A stretch of 64,000 bases of DNA from JADCGM01 sp943370355 (GCA_943370355.1 CALRQP020000008.1:73047-137046), one strand, 5' to 3'. Shown: positions 48,661 to 56,416, numbered from the stretch's first letter. Notes: a model not told the origin generated them from the letters alone. Numbers and translations are program-made.

Positions 48661-49018
48661 TGTCATATCTGCGACTCAGTGAACGAATCGGGATTCGCAC
48701 GATATAGGCCGGTTTCTGACTTATTTATCAAAGGCTTGCTGCTAATGTGACGGGATTCCGAGGACTCTCCGTGTCAACGGATTTGTTTCAGTTTCACGAC
48801 AATCCTTCGCTTGATCGCCTTTCACGACGCTCGTTAAAGTCTGCCTCCGACACCATGCTGCGGGGGCTACGGTCCCCCTCTCGACAGAATGTCGTCCAGT
48901 CATCGATTCGCGGTCCCGAAGAGGGCCGAAGTCGTGCGCTGGAGTCGTGCGCCCGGACGGGGAAGCCGGGTGCGGGACTGGAACTGTAGGCTTTGATTGG
49001 GGCGGTAAACACACAGAC
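48661..49018 (+). other. rpsT-dnaA intergenic region with candidate dnaA promoter
   Basis: A 358-base non-coding stretch. The region around 48717-48747 is locally AT-rich (GACTTATTTATCAAAGG). A good sigma-70-like promoter is TTGATC at 48811-48816, 17 bases, TTAAAG at 48834-48839, giving a leader of about 170 bases. No TTATNCACA DnaA box was found, so an origin or classical autoregulatory site here is not supported. Several short open frames are antisense to each other and show no family features. Confidence 0.55.
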
Positions 49019-50401
49019 ATGGCAACTCAGGCGGCTTTTATCGACACGCGTGCGTCTTCGCTCTTTCTCGGCTCGGCCAGTGATTCGGCAGGTGCCTGGG
49101 ATGCGATTCGCAGTCTGCTGCGTGCCGAATATGGGCAGCGGACGTTCGATTCGTGGCTGAAGCCGATCGAGTTCGTCGGGGTCGATGACGGTGCTGCGAC
49201 TCTCGCGCTGCCGACTCACTTCATGGCCGACTGGGTGCGCAACCATTTCCTCGACCGGTTGCGCGGCCTGTGGTCGGCGCAGGGTGTGTCATCGGTGCAG
49301 CTGATCGTGCGCTCGGCCTTCCGCGAACGCCCCGTCGAAATCGACGTGGCGGCTGCCACCCCTGCCGTGCCGTGCATCGGCGTCGCGCTCGAGGAGCGCT
49401 ACAGCTTCGATTCGTTCGTGGTCGGCAAGTCGAACGAGCTCGCCTACAACGCCGCGCGCACGGTCGCCGAGGGCGGCGCGGTCGGCTTCAACCCGCTGTT
49501 CCTGCACGGCGCGACGGGCTTGGGCAAAACCCATCTCATGCATGCGATCGGCCATGAGCTGCGCGCGCGCAATCCGCAGGCGAAGGTCGCCTATCTGTCG
49601 GCCGAGAAGTTCATGGTCGAATTCCTGGCAGCCCTGCGCGCCAAGGACACGATCAGCTTCAAGCAGAAGCTGCGCTCGGTCGATCTGCTGATGATCGACG
49701 ATGTGCAGTTCATCGCCGGCAAGGATTCGACGCAGGAAGAATTCTTCCACACGATGAACGAGATCATCGGCGCGGGGAAACGGCTCGTCATCACCGCCGA
49801 CCGCTCGCCGCAGAGCCTTGAGGGCATCCAGGACCGCATCCTGTCGCGGCTGGCCTGGGGTCTTGTCGCGGACATCAATGCCGCCGATTACGAACTGCGC
49901 CTCAACATCCTGCACATGAAGATCGAGCGGCTGGCGGGCGTCGTCGTCGATCCGCAGGTCATCGAATTCCTCGCGCGGCGCATCACCTCGAACGTCCGCG
50001 AACTCGAAGGCGCGCTCAACCGGGTCGTCGCCTACGCGACTCTGGTCGGCAAACCCGTCGACCTCGACTTCACCCGGCAGGTGCTCGCCGACGTGCTGCG
50101 CGCGCATGAAAAGAAGGTCACGATCGACGAGATCCAGCGCAAGGTCGCCGACTATTATACGATCAAGCTCAGCGACATGATGTCGGCGCGCCGTGCCCGC
50201 GAAGTCGCCCGGCCGCGGCAGGTCGCGATGTATCTGGCGAAGAAGCTCACCCCGCGCTCGCTGCCCGAAATCGGACGGCGCTTCGGCGGCCGCGATCACA
50301 CGACGGTCATGCACGCCGTCAAGCGCATCGACGAACTCCGCGCCGCCGATACCGAGCTTGAGGGCGATCTGGGGCGGCTGACGCGAATGCTGGACGGGTA
50401 A
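49019..50401 (+). CDS. dnaA: Chromosomal replication initiator protein DnaA
   Basis: A 460-aa initiator. Domain I WDAIRSLLRAEYGQRTFDSWLKPI; domain III AAA+ with Walker A HGATGLGKTHL, Walker B LLMIDDVQFI and the sensor SRLAWGLVADI; ELEGALNRVVAY; domain IV DNA-binding helix-turn-helix RRAREVARPRQVAMYLAKK and the signature GGRDHTTVMHAVKRI. Start ATG at 49019, after a leader of about 170 bases; the frame is open further up but those residues are not DnaA-like. Opens oriC in its ATP form. Confidence 0.98.
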   Translation: MATQAAFIDTRASSLFLGSASDSAGAWDAIRSLLRAEYGQRTFDSWLKPIEFVGVDDGAATLALPTHFMADWVRNHFLDRLRGLWSAQGVSSVQLIVRSAFRERPVEIDVAAATPAVPCIGVALEERYSFDSFVVGKSNELAYNAARTVAEGGAVGFNPLFLHGATGLGKTHLMHAIGHELRARNPQAKVAYLSAEKFMVEFLAALRAKDTISFKQKLRSVDLLMIDDVQFIAGKDSTQEEFFHTMNEIIGAGKRLVITADRSPQSLEGIQDRILSRLAWGLVADINAADYELRLNILHMKIERLAGVVVDPQVIEFLARRITSNVRELEGALNRVVAYATLVGKPVDLDFTRQVLADVLRAHEKKVTIDEIQRKVADYYTIKLSDMMSARRAREVARPRQVAMYLAKKLTPRSLPEIGRRFGGRDHTTVMHAVKRIDELRAADTELEGDLGRLTRMLDG

Positions 50402-50447
50402 AGCGACCGCGCGAAAGGTCAGCTTCCCCGCATCGGGCGATAGCCCT

Positions 50448-51374
50448 ATGCGAGTGCCCATGCGCACCCCCGCCGCCCATATCGACCGGCTGCCGGCCTC
50501 CTTTCGCGGGCCGGTCTGGATGATCATCGCCTGCTGCGGTTTTGCGGGCGTCTGGGGGCTGACGCGCGAAGCGAGTACGCATGTCCACCCCTTCATGATC
50601 GTGTTCTGCCGCAATCTGTTCGGCTCGCTGGCGATCATCCCGCTTGCCGCCCCGGCATGGCAGCGCGACACGCTGAAGCGTATGCCGATCCATCTGCGCC
50701 GTGCGGGCTCGGGGATCATCGCGACCTATGCGACCTTCTACGCGGTCAGCCACGCGCCGCTCGCCACCGTACAGGCGATCAATTTTGCAGCGCCGCTGTT
50801 TGCGACCGTCGCGGCGGCGATCTTCCTCGGCGAGCGGTTGCGCGTTCGGCGGATCGCGGCGCTGCTGATCGGCTTTGCCGGCGTCATGGTCGTGCTGCGC
50901 CCCGGCGCCATCCCGATGACGCCCGGCATCATCGCCGCAATCACGGCGGCGCTTTGCACGGCCTTCTCGCTGATCGCGATCAAGCAGCTCGTCGGCACCG
51001 ACGATCCGCGCCTCGTTGCCGCTTTCACCTTCGTGCTCATGCTGCCGATCTCGGCGGTGGTGGCACCCTTCTTCTGGTCCTGGCCCGATCTGGAGACCTG
51101 GCTGCTGCTCATCGCCATCGGCTGCGTCGCCGTCATCGGCCAGGTGGCGACGAGCTATGCCTTCCGCGCCGCCGATGCGACCGCCGTCATGCCCTATGAT
51201 TTCCTGCGCTTCGGCCTCGTCGCGGCGATCGGCTGGTTCGGCTATGACGAGTCGATCGATGCGCTGACGCTGGTCGGCGGCGGCATCATTATCGCCTCGT
51301 CGATCTATCTCGCCTATCGTGAGGCGATGGCGGCGCGCAGCGTGCATCCAGCCAGCCTGCCACCGCTGACCTGA
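50448..51374 (+). CDS. EamA/DMT-superfamily transporter
   Basis: A 308-aa protein with ten predicted membrane helices in two EamA halves (GPVWMIIACCGFAGVWGL at the start; PGIIAAITAALCTAFSLIAI beginning the second). Members export metabolites or amino acids; no specificity can be read. The start is ATG at 50448, with a second ATG at 50460; ribosome-binding sequence is weak. Separated from dnaA by 46 bases with no clear terminator. Confidence 0.92.
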   Translation: MRVPMRTPAAHIDRLPASFRGPVWMIIACCGFAGVWGLTREASTHVHPFMIVFCRNLFGSLAIIPLAAPAWQRDTLKRMPIHLRRAGSGIIATYATFYAVSHAPLATVQAINFAAPLFATVAAAIFLGERLRVRRIAALLIGFAGVMVVLRPGAIPMTPGIIAAITAALCTAFSLIAIKQLVGTDDPRLVAAFTFVLMLPISAVVAPFFWSWPDLETWLLLIAIGCVAVIGQVATSYAFRAADATAVMPYDFLRFGLVAAIGWFGYDESIDALTLVGGGIIIASSIYLAYREAMAARSVHPASLPPLT

Positions 51375-51448
51375 CGTTTTCCGCAGCAAGGCGGCGCTGC
51401 GTCCTCCGCCCATAAGGCGACCAACTTTTTGATTTGGGAGATCGGACC

Positions 51449-52228
51449 ATGAAACTCAGCGGTTGTTCGGCAGTCGTCACCGGCGGTGCCTCGGGCCTCG
51501 GCGAAGCCACGGCGCGCAAGCTCGCGGCTGAAGGCGTCAAGGTCGCGATCTTCGACATGAATGCCGAGAAGGGCGAGGCGGTCGCCAAGGACATCGGCGG
51601 CGTGTTCTGCAACGTCAATGTGACGAGCGACGAATCAGTCGACGCCGGCTTCGCCAAGGCGCGCGCCGCCAACGGGCAGGAGCGCATCCTGATCAACTGC
51701 GCCGGCACCGGCAATGCCGCGAAGACCGCCGGGCGCAACAAGGCCGACGGCACGATCAAGCATTTCCCCTTGGATGCCTTCAACCTGATCATCCAGATCA
51801 ACCTCGTCGGCACCTTCCGCTGCATCGCCAAATCGGCGGCGGGCATGCTGACGCTCGACCCGATGGACGACGGCGAGCGCGGCGCGATCGTCAACACGGC
51901 GTCGGTCGCTGCCGAGGACGGCCAGATGGGACAGGCCGCCTACTCGGCCTCCAAGGGCGGCGTCGTCGGCATGACGCTGCCGATCGCGCGTGACCTGATG
52001 AGCGAAGGCATCCGAGTCAACACCATCCTGCCCGGCATCTTCAACACGCCCTTGATGAACGGCGCGCCGCAGAATGTGAAAGACGCGCTCGCAGCCTCGG
52101 TGCCCTTCCCGAAGCGCCTCGGGCATCCGGAGGAATATGCGGGTCTGGCCGTCGAGATGTGCCGGAACAGCTATTTCAACGGCGAGGATGTGCGGCTGGA
52201 CGGGGCGATCCGGATGGCACCGCGTTAA
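51449..52228 (+). CDS. SDR dehydrogenase, 3-hydroxyacyl-CoA dehydrogenase type II-like
   Basis: A 259-aa short-chain dehydrogenase. NAD loop VVTGGASGLGEATAR (GxxxGxG), NCAGTGNA, catalytic Ser near NTASVAAEDGQ and YSASKGG (YxxxK). Length and sequence resemble human HSD10/bacterial 3-hydroxyacyl-CoA or 2-methyl-3-hydroxybutyryl-CoA dehydrogenases. GGGAGA upstream. The last 62 codons (from codon 199) exist a second time at 52826-53011 with 10 synonymous differences, so this gene was involved in a recombination or insertion event at its 3' end. Confidence 0.93.
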   Translation: MKLSGCSAVVTGGASGLGEATARKLAAEGVKVAIFDMNAEKGEAVAKDIGGVFCNVNVTSDESVDAGFAKARAANGQERILINCAGTGNAAKTAGRNKADGTIKHFPLDAFNLIIQINLVGTFRCIAKSAAGMLTLDPMDDGERGAIVNTASVAAEDGQMGQAAYSASKGGVVGMTLPIARDLMSEGIRVNTILPGIFNTPLMNGAPQNVKDALAASVPFPKRLGHPEEYAGLAVEMCRNSYFNGEDVRLDGAIRMAPR

Positions 52229-52240
52229 GACACCGCCAAG

Positions 52241-52306
52241 CTGTCATCCCGGCCTCGCGCCGGGACCCAGGGCTGCTCGGGTAGAGCAGCGCGAGCTTTG
52301 CTCGCA
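52241..52306. repeat. Left half-copy of a palindromic repeat flanking the GIY-YIG gene
   Basis: Starting 12 bases after the dehydrogenase stop, this 66-base segment begins CTGTCATCCCGG...CCGGGACCCAG and continues with GCTGCTCGGG and GAGCAGCGCGAGC. It is an inverted copy of 52744-52810, about 61 of 67 positions agreeing with one gap and most changes in the centre of the outer arm. It lacks its own second arm, so it is half of the full unit found on the other side of the endonuclease gene. Confidence 0.85.
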
Positions 52307-52344
52307 CTCTTTCGTGGCGTCCGCAAATCCCGAACGGCGAATGC

Positions 52345-52635
52345 TCACCACCCGGCAGAAAGATCGCGCCATTCCGGGTTTGCGCGCTCGATAAGATCGA
52401 GTTTCCACGCGCGCTGCCACCGCTTGATCCGCTTTTCGCAGGCGATGGCGTCGGCGATCTGGGCGAAGCTGTCGGACCAGACCAGCAGCTTGACGCCATA
52501 TTTCTGCGTGAATCCGTCGGCCGTTCCGAGCCGATGCTCGCTGACGCGCCGCGCCAGATCATTGGTAACCCCGACATACAGCGTTCCATTGCGACGGCTC
52601 GCCATGATGTAGACGAAGTAAGGCCCGCGAGACAT
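52345..52635 (-). CDS. GIY-YIG endonuclease domain protein (UPF0213-like)
   Basis: A 96-aa single-domain GIY-YIG protein: YFVYIMASRRNGTLYVG gives the paired VYI/YVG motif, TNDLARRVSEHR the conserved Arg helix, and ACEKRIKRWQRAWKLDLIE the conserved Glu helix. It is antisense to the surrounding dehydrogenase gene and copy. It is enclosed by inverted repeats (52241-52306 and 52699-52811). The start ATG lacks a clear ribosome-binding site. Related proteins are YhbQ-like structure-specific nucleases; here the context suggests a mobile or repeat-linked gene. DNA cleavage activity is inferred from the family. Confidence 0.88.
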   Translation of the reverse strand: MSRGPYFVYIMASRRNGTLYVGVTNDLARRVSEHRLGTADGFTQKYGVKLLVWSDSFAQIADAIACEKRIKRWQRAWKLDLIERANPEWRDLSAGW

Positions 52636-52698
52636 GGCCAGATCATGCCGCAGACCTGCTTAAACGCATCCCGACCAACCGGACGGGCGGAAATCACA

Positions 52699-52811
52699 CC
52701 TGTCATCCCGACCTCGCGCCGGGACCCAGCGAAGCAAAGACGCTGCGAGCAAAGCTCGCGCTGCTCTAACCCGAGCAGCACTGGGTCCCGGGTCAAGCCC
52801 GGGATGACAGG
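52699..52811. repeat. Full palindromic repeat unit next to the GIY-YIG gene
   Basis: A 113-base palindromic unit. Left arm CCTGTCATCCCG...CCGGGACCCAG starts at 52699; right arm CTGGGTCCCGG...CCCGGGATGACAGG ends at 52811; the centre holds GAGCAAAGCTC. Its right half pairs in inverted orientation with 52241-52306 across the endonuclease gene. The outer motif is shared with 37485-37604. Such units resemble non-autonomous REP/MITE-like elements. Confidence 0.88.
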
Positions 52812-52825
52812 TCGTTGATGAATCT

Positions 52826-53011
52826 AATACGCCGCTGATGAACGGCGCGCCGCAGAATGTGAAAGACGCGCTCGCAGCGTCGGTGCCCTTCCCGAAGCGG
52901 CTCGGGCATCCGGAGGAATATGCGGGCCTCGCCGTCGAGATGTGCCGGAACAGCTATTTCAACGGCGAGGACGTGCGGCTGGATGGGGCGATCCGGATGG
53001 CACCGCGGTAA
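52826..53011 (+). pseudogene. Second copy of the last 62 codons of the SDR dehydrogenase
   Basis: A 186-base segment aligned without gaps to 52043-52228 (offset 783), including the stop codon. There are 10 base differences, each synonymous (AAC/AAT, CCC/CCG, TTG/CTG, GCC/GCG, CGC/CGG, GGT/GGC, CTG/CTC, GAT/GAC, GAC/GAT, CGT/CGG). The encoded residues are thus identical (NTPLMNGAPQ to IRMAPR). There is no start codon or promoter, so it is a gene remnant. Homology begins abruptly about 15 bases after the palindromic repeat. Confidence 0.93.
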
Positions 53012-53040
53012 TAAGCCCCTGTAGAGGCATCATCCTCGCC

Positions 53041-53727
53041 CTACGCTTTTGGCCTCAGCCCAGTTAGGCTTTGGATCGCAGTGGAACGGCGCCGCATGTC
53101 ACGTTCGTAGTTTGCGTCATTCCACAGCGGGCTGTCGTTCACTTCACACGGGACGGGCATGTTTTTGATCATCTGGAAGCAGTCCGTCCATATCCCCCCG
53201 CGCGCAATGGTCAACCACTTGGCGTCTGTGGAAAGAACAAGCCGCTCGTCGCCCGTGAAACGACCGTCCTCGGAGTAGGTGAGGTCCACGTCTAGTTCGC
53301 GCCACCAAAATCCGAACGGTCCTGTAGGCTGGTATAGAGTGTAGACACTGTCGGTTGGGATAGGCTCGAGCGCCAAAACCAACTGTTTGCCGGATGTGAG
53401 GGTCACCCGGTCCAACGACGACGGACCGTAGCCCGATGCGACCAGCAACGCGATGAACGAGGTGGGTACGAGCGCAATCAGTCCGACGACACTCACATAG
53501 CGGCGGCTGCGAAGCTCGGACTTCGTATGCAGCCACAGGGCCAAAGCGATGCATGCCAGCGGCGCAAATAGCCCGGCGTATCGCCACCAGTCAGCAGGGA
53601 CGATCAACGTGCCCTTTCCGTTTGCAAAGGCTTCGTAAGCAGGCACGTTCGCGCGCAACGCAAGAAACTGCACGACAATCAGCAACGCAGCGGTCGCCCA
53701 AGCAGTTATTATGATGCGGCTACGCAT
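53041..53727 (-). CDS. Membrane-anchored hypothetical protein
   Basis: A 228-aa protein of unknown family. It has an N-terminal membrane helix (IIITAWATAALLIVVQFLAL), two more around residues 55-75 and 85-105 (RYAGLFAPLACIALALWL; VVGLIALVPTSFIALLVA), then an outer or periplasmic domain with TLTSGKQLVLALEPIPT and two Cys (DCFQMIKNMPVPCEV). The base composition looks less GC-rich and codon use less biased than that of the neighbours, suggesting recent acquisition together with the adjacent repeats. Start ATG at 53727 overlaps the phhB stop by eight bases. Confidence 0.65.
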   Translation of the reverse strand: MRSRIIITAWATAALLIVVQFLALRANVPAYEAFANGKGTLIVPADWWRYAGLFAPLACIALALWLHTKSELRSRRYVSVVGLIALVPTSFIALLVASGYGPSSLDRVTLTSGKQLVLALEPIPTDSVYTLYQPTGPFGFWWRELDVDLTYSEDGRFTGDERLVLSTDAKWLTIARGGIWTDCFQMIKNMPVPCEVNDSPLWNDANYERDMRRRSTAIQSLTGLRPKA

Positions 53728-54001
53728 CAATCGCCCGCGCCAACTCCACATCCCGCATCGACAGTCCGCCCGCGTCATGCGTCGTCAGCAAAATCTCCAC
53801 CTTGTCCCACACGTTAGACCATTCCGGATGATGGTCCGCTTTCTCCGCCAGGATCGCGACGCGGGTCATGAAGGCGAAGGCTTTGGGGAAATCGGCAAAC
53901 TTGTAAGTCTTGCGGATACCGTCGCGCGCGGTGTCGAGCGCCCAGCCGTCGAGCGTCGGCAGCAGGGCGGCGCGATCGGCCTCGGTGAGTTTGGCGACCA
54001 T
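53720..54001 (-). CDS. phhB: Pterin-4a-carbinolamine dehydratase
   Basis: A 93-aa PCD/DCoH protein. Landmarks: LDGWALDTARDGIRKTYKF, FAFMTRVAILAEKADHHPEW with the paired His, NVWDKVEILLTTHDAGGLS, and the C-terminal DVELARAID. It recycles 4a-hydroxytetrahydropterin, usually with phenylalanine hydroxylase (not in the window), or salvages molybdopterin-type pterins. Divergent from the zincin gene. Confidence 0.95.
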   Translation of the reverse strand: MVAKLTEADRAALLPTLDGWALDTARDGIRKTYKFADFPKAFAFMTRVAILAEKADHHPEWSNVWDKVEILLTTHDAGGLSMRDVELARAIDA

Positions 54002-54039
54002 ATTTGTCTCCCTTCCCGTCCGGGACTATGTCGCCGGGC

Positions 54040-54429
54040 ATGACCGGTCAAACCTTCGCGCCGTCGCTGGCCGAAATCGAGGCGCTGGCGCGGGCGGCGC
54101 TGAGCAACCTGCCCGAGCCGTTCCGCAAGCTCAGCGAGGGCGTGCTGCTGCGAGTCGAGGAATTCGCCGAGGACGAGGTGCTGCGCGATCTCGGCATCGA
54201 CAATGCGTTCGAACTGTCGGGCCTCTATCAGGGGCGGAGCATCGCAGGCGAGGCGATGACGGGCGACCTGCCCGACACGGTGTTCCTGTACCGCCGCGCG
54301 ATCCTCGACGAATGGGTCGATAGCGGCGAGAGCCTCGAAACGCTGGTCACGCACATCATCGTACATGAGATCGGGCATCATTTCGGGCTGGATGATGACG
54401 ACATCGAGCGGATCGAGGGCATGGCTTAG
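54040..54429 (+). CDS. Metallopeptidase-family protein (Zincin_1, PF06262-like)
   Basis: A 129-aa protein with the motif VTHIIVHEIGHHFGLDDDDI near the C-terminus, given here as HEIGHHFGLDDDD: HExxHHxGLDD, the signature of the short bacterial zincin family once called DUF1025. The N-terminal part includes ARAALSNLPEPF and LSGLYQGRSI. The ATG at 54040 is chosen by similarity of MTGQTFAPSLAEIE to family starts; ATG at 54028 is possible. Proteolysis has not been shown for the family. Confidence 0.87.
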   Translation: MTGQTFAPSLAEIEALARAALSNLPEPFRKLSEGVLLRVEEFAEDEVLRDLGIDNAFELSGLYQGRSIAGEAMTGDLPDTVFLYRRAILDEWVDSGESLETLVTHIIVHEIGHHFGLDDDDIERIEGMA

Positions 54430-54438
54430 ACATCTTCC

Positions 54439-54645
54439 CCCTCTCCCTTGAGGGGAGAGGCGACTCGCAGCCGTCAGGGCTGCGAGCGGGTGAGGGTGGA
54501 CTCCAGCACCACGACGAGAGGCCCCCGCTTCCACCCTCACCCCGCTCGGCTCCGCTGAGTCGCCAGTGTCAGGTCGAAACGGCTCCCCGCCGTTTCTTGG
54601 ACTGCCGGGGGCAGTCCAACCTGACACTCCCCTCAAGGGAGAGGG
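54439..54645. repeat. CTCCCCTC-type palindromic repeat cluster before etfB
   Basis: Outer arms CCCTCTCCCTTGAGGGGAG (54439-54457) and its exact complement (54627-54645) enclose a nested set: GGTGAGGGTGGA/TCCACCCTCACC, GACTCGCAGCC...GGCTGCGAGC, and GGACTGCC...GGCAGTCC. It fills most of the 308-base gap between the zincin gene and etfB. It belongs to a different family from the GTCATCCCGG repeats. No gene is evident inside it. Confidence 0.88.
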
Positions 54646-54737
54646 ATTCCCGCCCTGCCATTTTGTGCAGTGCAGCATCGGTTGACCTTCCCGATGCTTT
54701 TCCGCAAACGGGCGCGAAATTCGCTGGAGGAATCCGA

Positions 54738-55487
54738 ATGAAGGTGCTGGTGCCCGTCAAGCGGGTCGTCGATTACAACGTCAAGGTTCGCGTCAAGGGC
54801 GACGGGACGGGTGTCGAGCTCGCCAACGTCAAGATGAGCATGAACCCGTTCGACGAAATCGCCGTCGAAGAAGCGATCCGGCTGCGCGAGAAGGGCGTCG
54901 CCACCGAGATCGTCGTCGTGTCGGTCGGACCGGCCCAGGCGCAGGAAACCATCCGCACCGCGCTGGCGATGGGGGCCGACCGCGGCATCCTCGTCACCGT
55001 CGACGGGCCGACCGAGTCGCTCGGCGTTGCCAAGCTGCTCGCGGCCATCGCCAAGGAAGAACAGCCGGGGCTCATCATCCTCGGCAAGCAGGCGATCGAT
55101 GACGACGCCAACCAGACCGGGCAGATGCTCGGCGCGCTGCTCGGCTGGGGCCAGGGCACCTTCGCCTCGAAGATCGAAGTGTCGGGTGACAGCATCGCCG
55201 TGACCCGCGAAGTCGATGGCGGCAGCGAGACGGTCAATCTGAAGATGCCGGCGATCGTGACGACCGACCTGCGCCTCAACGAGCCGCGCTATGCGTCGCT
55301 GCCGAACATCATGAAGGCGAAGTCCAAGCCGATCGCGACGAAGACGGCGGGTGACTATGGTGTCGACGTCACGCCGCGCCTCAGCATCGTCAAGGTCGCC
55401 GAGCCCGCCAAGCGGCAGGCCGGCATCAAGGTCAAGACGGTCGACGAACTGATCGAGAATCTGAAGAATGTGGGAGTGATCGGATGA
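54738..55487 (+). CDS. etfB: Electron transfer flavoprotein beta subunit
   Basis: A 249-aa ETF small subunit. MKVLVPVKRVVDYNVKVRVK starts it (the first 19 residues cover the conserved strand); KMSMNPFDEIAVEEAIRLRE is the AMP-site helix, LGKQAIDDDANQTGQML and PAIVTTDLRLNEPRYASL are ETF-beta hallmarks. SD GGAGGA upstream. It carries electrons from acyl-CoA dehydrogenases to ETF-quinone oxidoreductase. Overlaps etfA (ATGA). Confidence 0.97.
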   Translation: MKVLVPVKRVVDYNVKVRVKGDGTGVELANVKMSMNPFDEIAVEEAIRLREKGVATEIVVVSVGPAQAQETIRTALAMGADRGILVTVDGPTESLGVAKLLAAIAKEEQPGLIILGKQAIDDDANQTGQMLGALLGWGQGTFASKIEVSGDSIAVTREVDGGSETVNLKMPAIVTTDLRLNEPRYASLPNIMKAKSKPIATKTAGDYGVDVTPRLSIVKVAEPAKRQAGIKVKTVDELIENLKNVGVIG

Positions 55488-56416
55488 GCGTTCTGGTTCT
55501 CGCCGAGCATGACAATGCCGAACTGAAGGACGCGACGCTGAGCGCGGTCACCGCCGCCGGTCAGCTGGGCGGCGATGTGCATGTGCTAGTGGCCGGCAAG
55601 GGCGCGCAGGGTGTCGCCGATGCCGCCGCGAAGGTCGCGGGCGTGGCGAAAGTGCTGCTCGCCGATGCTGCTGAGGTCGAGCATGCGCTCGCCGAAAATC
55701 TCGCGCCGCTGATCGTGTCGCTGATGGCGAATTATGACGCGCTGGTCGCACCGGCGACGACGCGCGGCAAGAATGTGCTGCCCCGCGTCGCGGCGCTGCT
55801 CGACGTCGCGCAGATTTCCGATGTGATGACCATCGAGTCGGCGGACACCTTCGAGCGGCCGATCTACGGCGGCCAGGCGATCGCGACGGTGAAGTCCAGC
55901 GACGCTAAGAAAATCCTGACCATCCGCCCGACCTCCTTCGCCAAGGCGGCAGCGACCGGCGGGTCGGCGAGCGTCGAGGCAGCGGGCGGAGCAGCGGATG
56001 CTGGCCTGTCGACTTTCGCCGGTGCCGAACTGTCGAAGAGCGAGCGCCCCGAACTGACGGGCGCCAAGATCATCGTGTCGGGTGGCCGTGCACTGGGGTC
56101 TGCGGAGAAGTTCCACGAGATCATCGAGCCTTTGGCGGACAAGCTCGGCGCAGCCGTGGGCGCATCCCGCGCCGCCGTCGATGCCGGCTATGTCCCGAAC
56201 GACTATCAGGTCGGCCAGACCGGCAAGATCGTCGCGCCGGGCCTCTACATTGCGGCCGGCATCTCGGGCGCGATCCAGCATCTTGCGGGCATGAAGGATT
56301 CCAAGGTCATCGTCGCGATCAACAAGGATGAGGACGCACCGATCTTCCAGGTCGCGGACTTCGGCCTCGTCGGCGACCTGTTCCAGATCGTGCCGGAGAT
56401 GACCTCGAAGCTCTGA
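55484..56416 (+). CDS. etfA: Electron transfer flavoprotein alpha subunit
   Basis: A 310-aa FAD-binding ETF large subunit. MSVLVLAEHDNAELKDATL at the start; PATTRGKNVLPRVAALLDV; the C-terminal FAD domain has VSGGRALGSAEKF, VDAGYVPNDYQVGQTGK, GLYIAAGISGAIQHLAGM and VAINKDEDAPIFQVADFG, each typical. Forms a dimer with EtfB. In the same neighbourhood as hbd (57561), consistent with fatty-acid or branched-chain oxidation. Confidence 0.97.
   Translation: MSVLVLAEHDNAELKDATLSAVTAAGQLGGDVHVLVAGKGAQGVADAAAKVAGVAKVLLADAAEVEHALAENLAPLIVSLMANYDALVAPATTRGKNVLPRVAALLDVAQISDVMTIESADTFERPIYGGQAIATVKSSDAKKILTIRPTSFAKAAATGGSASVEAAGGAADAGLSTFAGAELSKSERPELTGAKIIVSGGRALGSAEKFHEIIEPLADKLGAAVGASRAAVDAGYVPNDYQVGQTGKIVAPGLYIAAGISGAIQHLAGMKDSKVIVAINKDEDAPIFQVADFGLVGDLFQIVPEMTSKL

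Noticed and set aside
48607..49018. Chromosome origin next to dnaA.
   Set aside because: No cluster of DnaA boxes or long AT-rich unwinding region; in many Alphaproteobacteria oriC lies elsewhere (often near hemE/parA).
48794..49246. A minus-strand 150-codon frame overlapping the dnaA start.
   Set aside because: Overlaps the certain dnaA N-terminus and contains no recognisable features or ribosome-binding site.
52241..52811. CRISPR array or insertion sequence.
   Set aside because: The repeats are palindromic with unequal spacers, and there is no transposase or cas gene; the only gene is a GIY-YIG nuclease.
52826..53011. A functional small gene.
   Set aside because: It lacks a start codon, ribosome-binding site and the NAD-binding half. 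Perfect protein identity to the upstream gene end marks it as a remnant.
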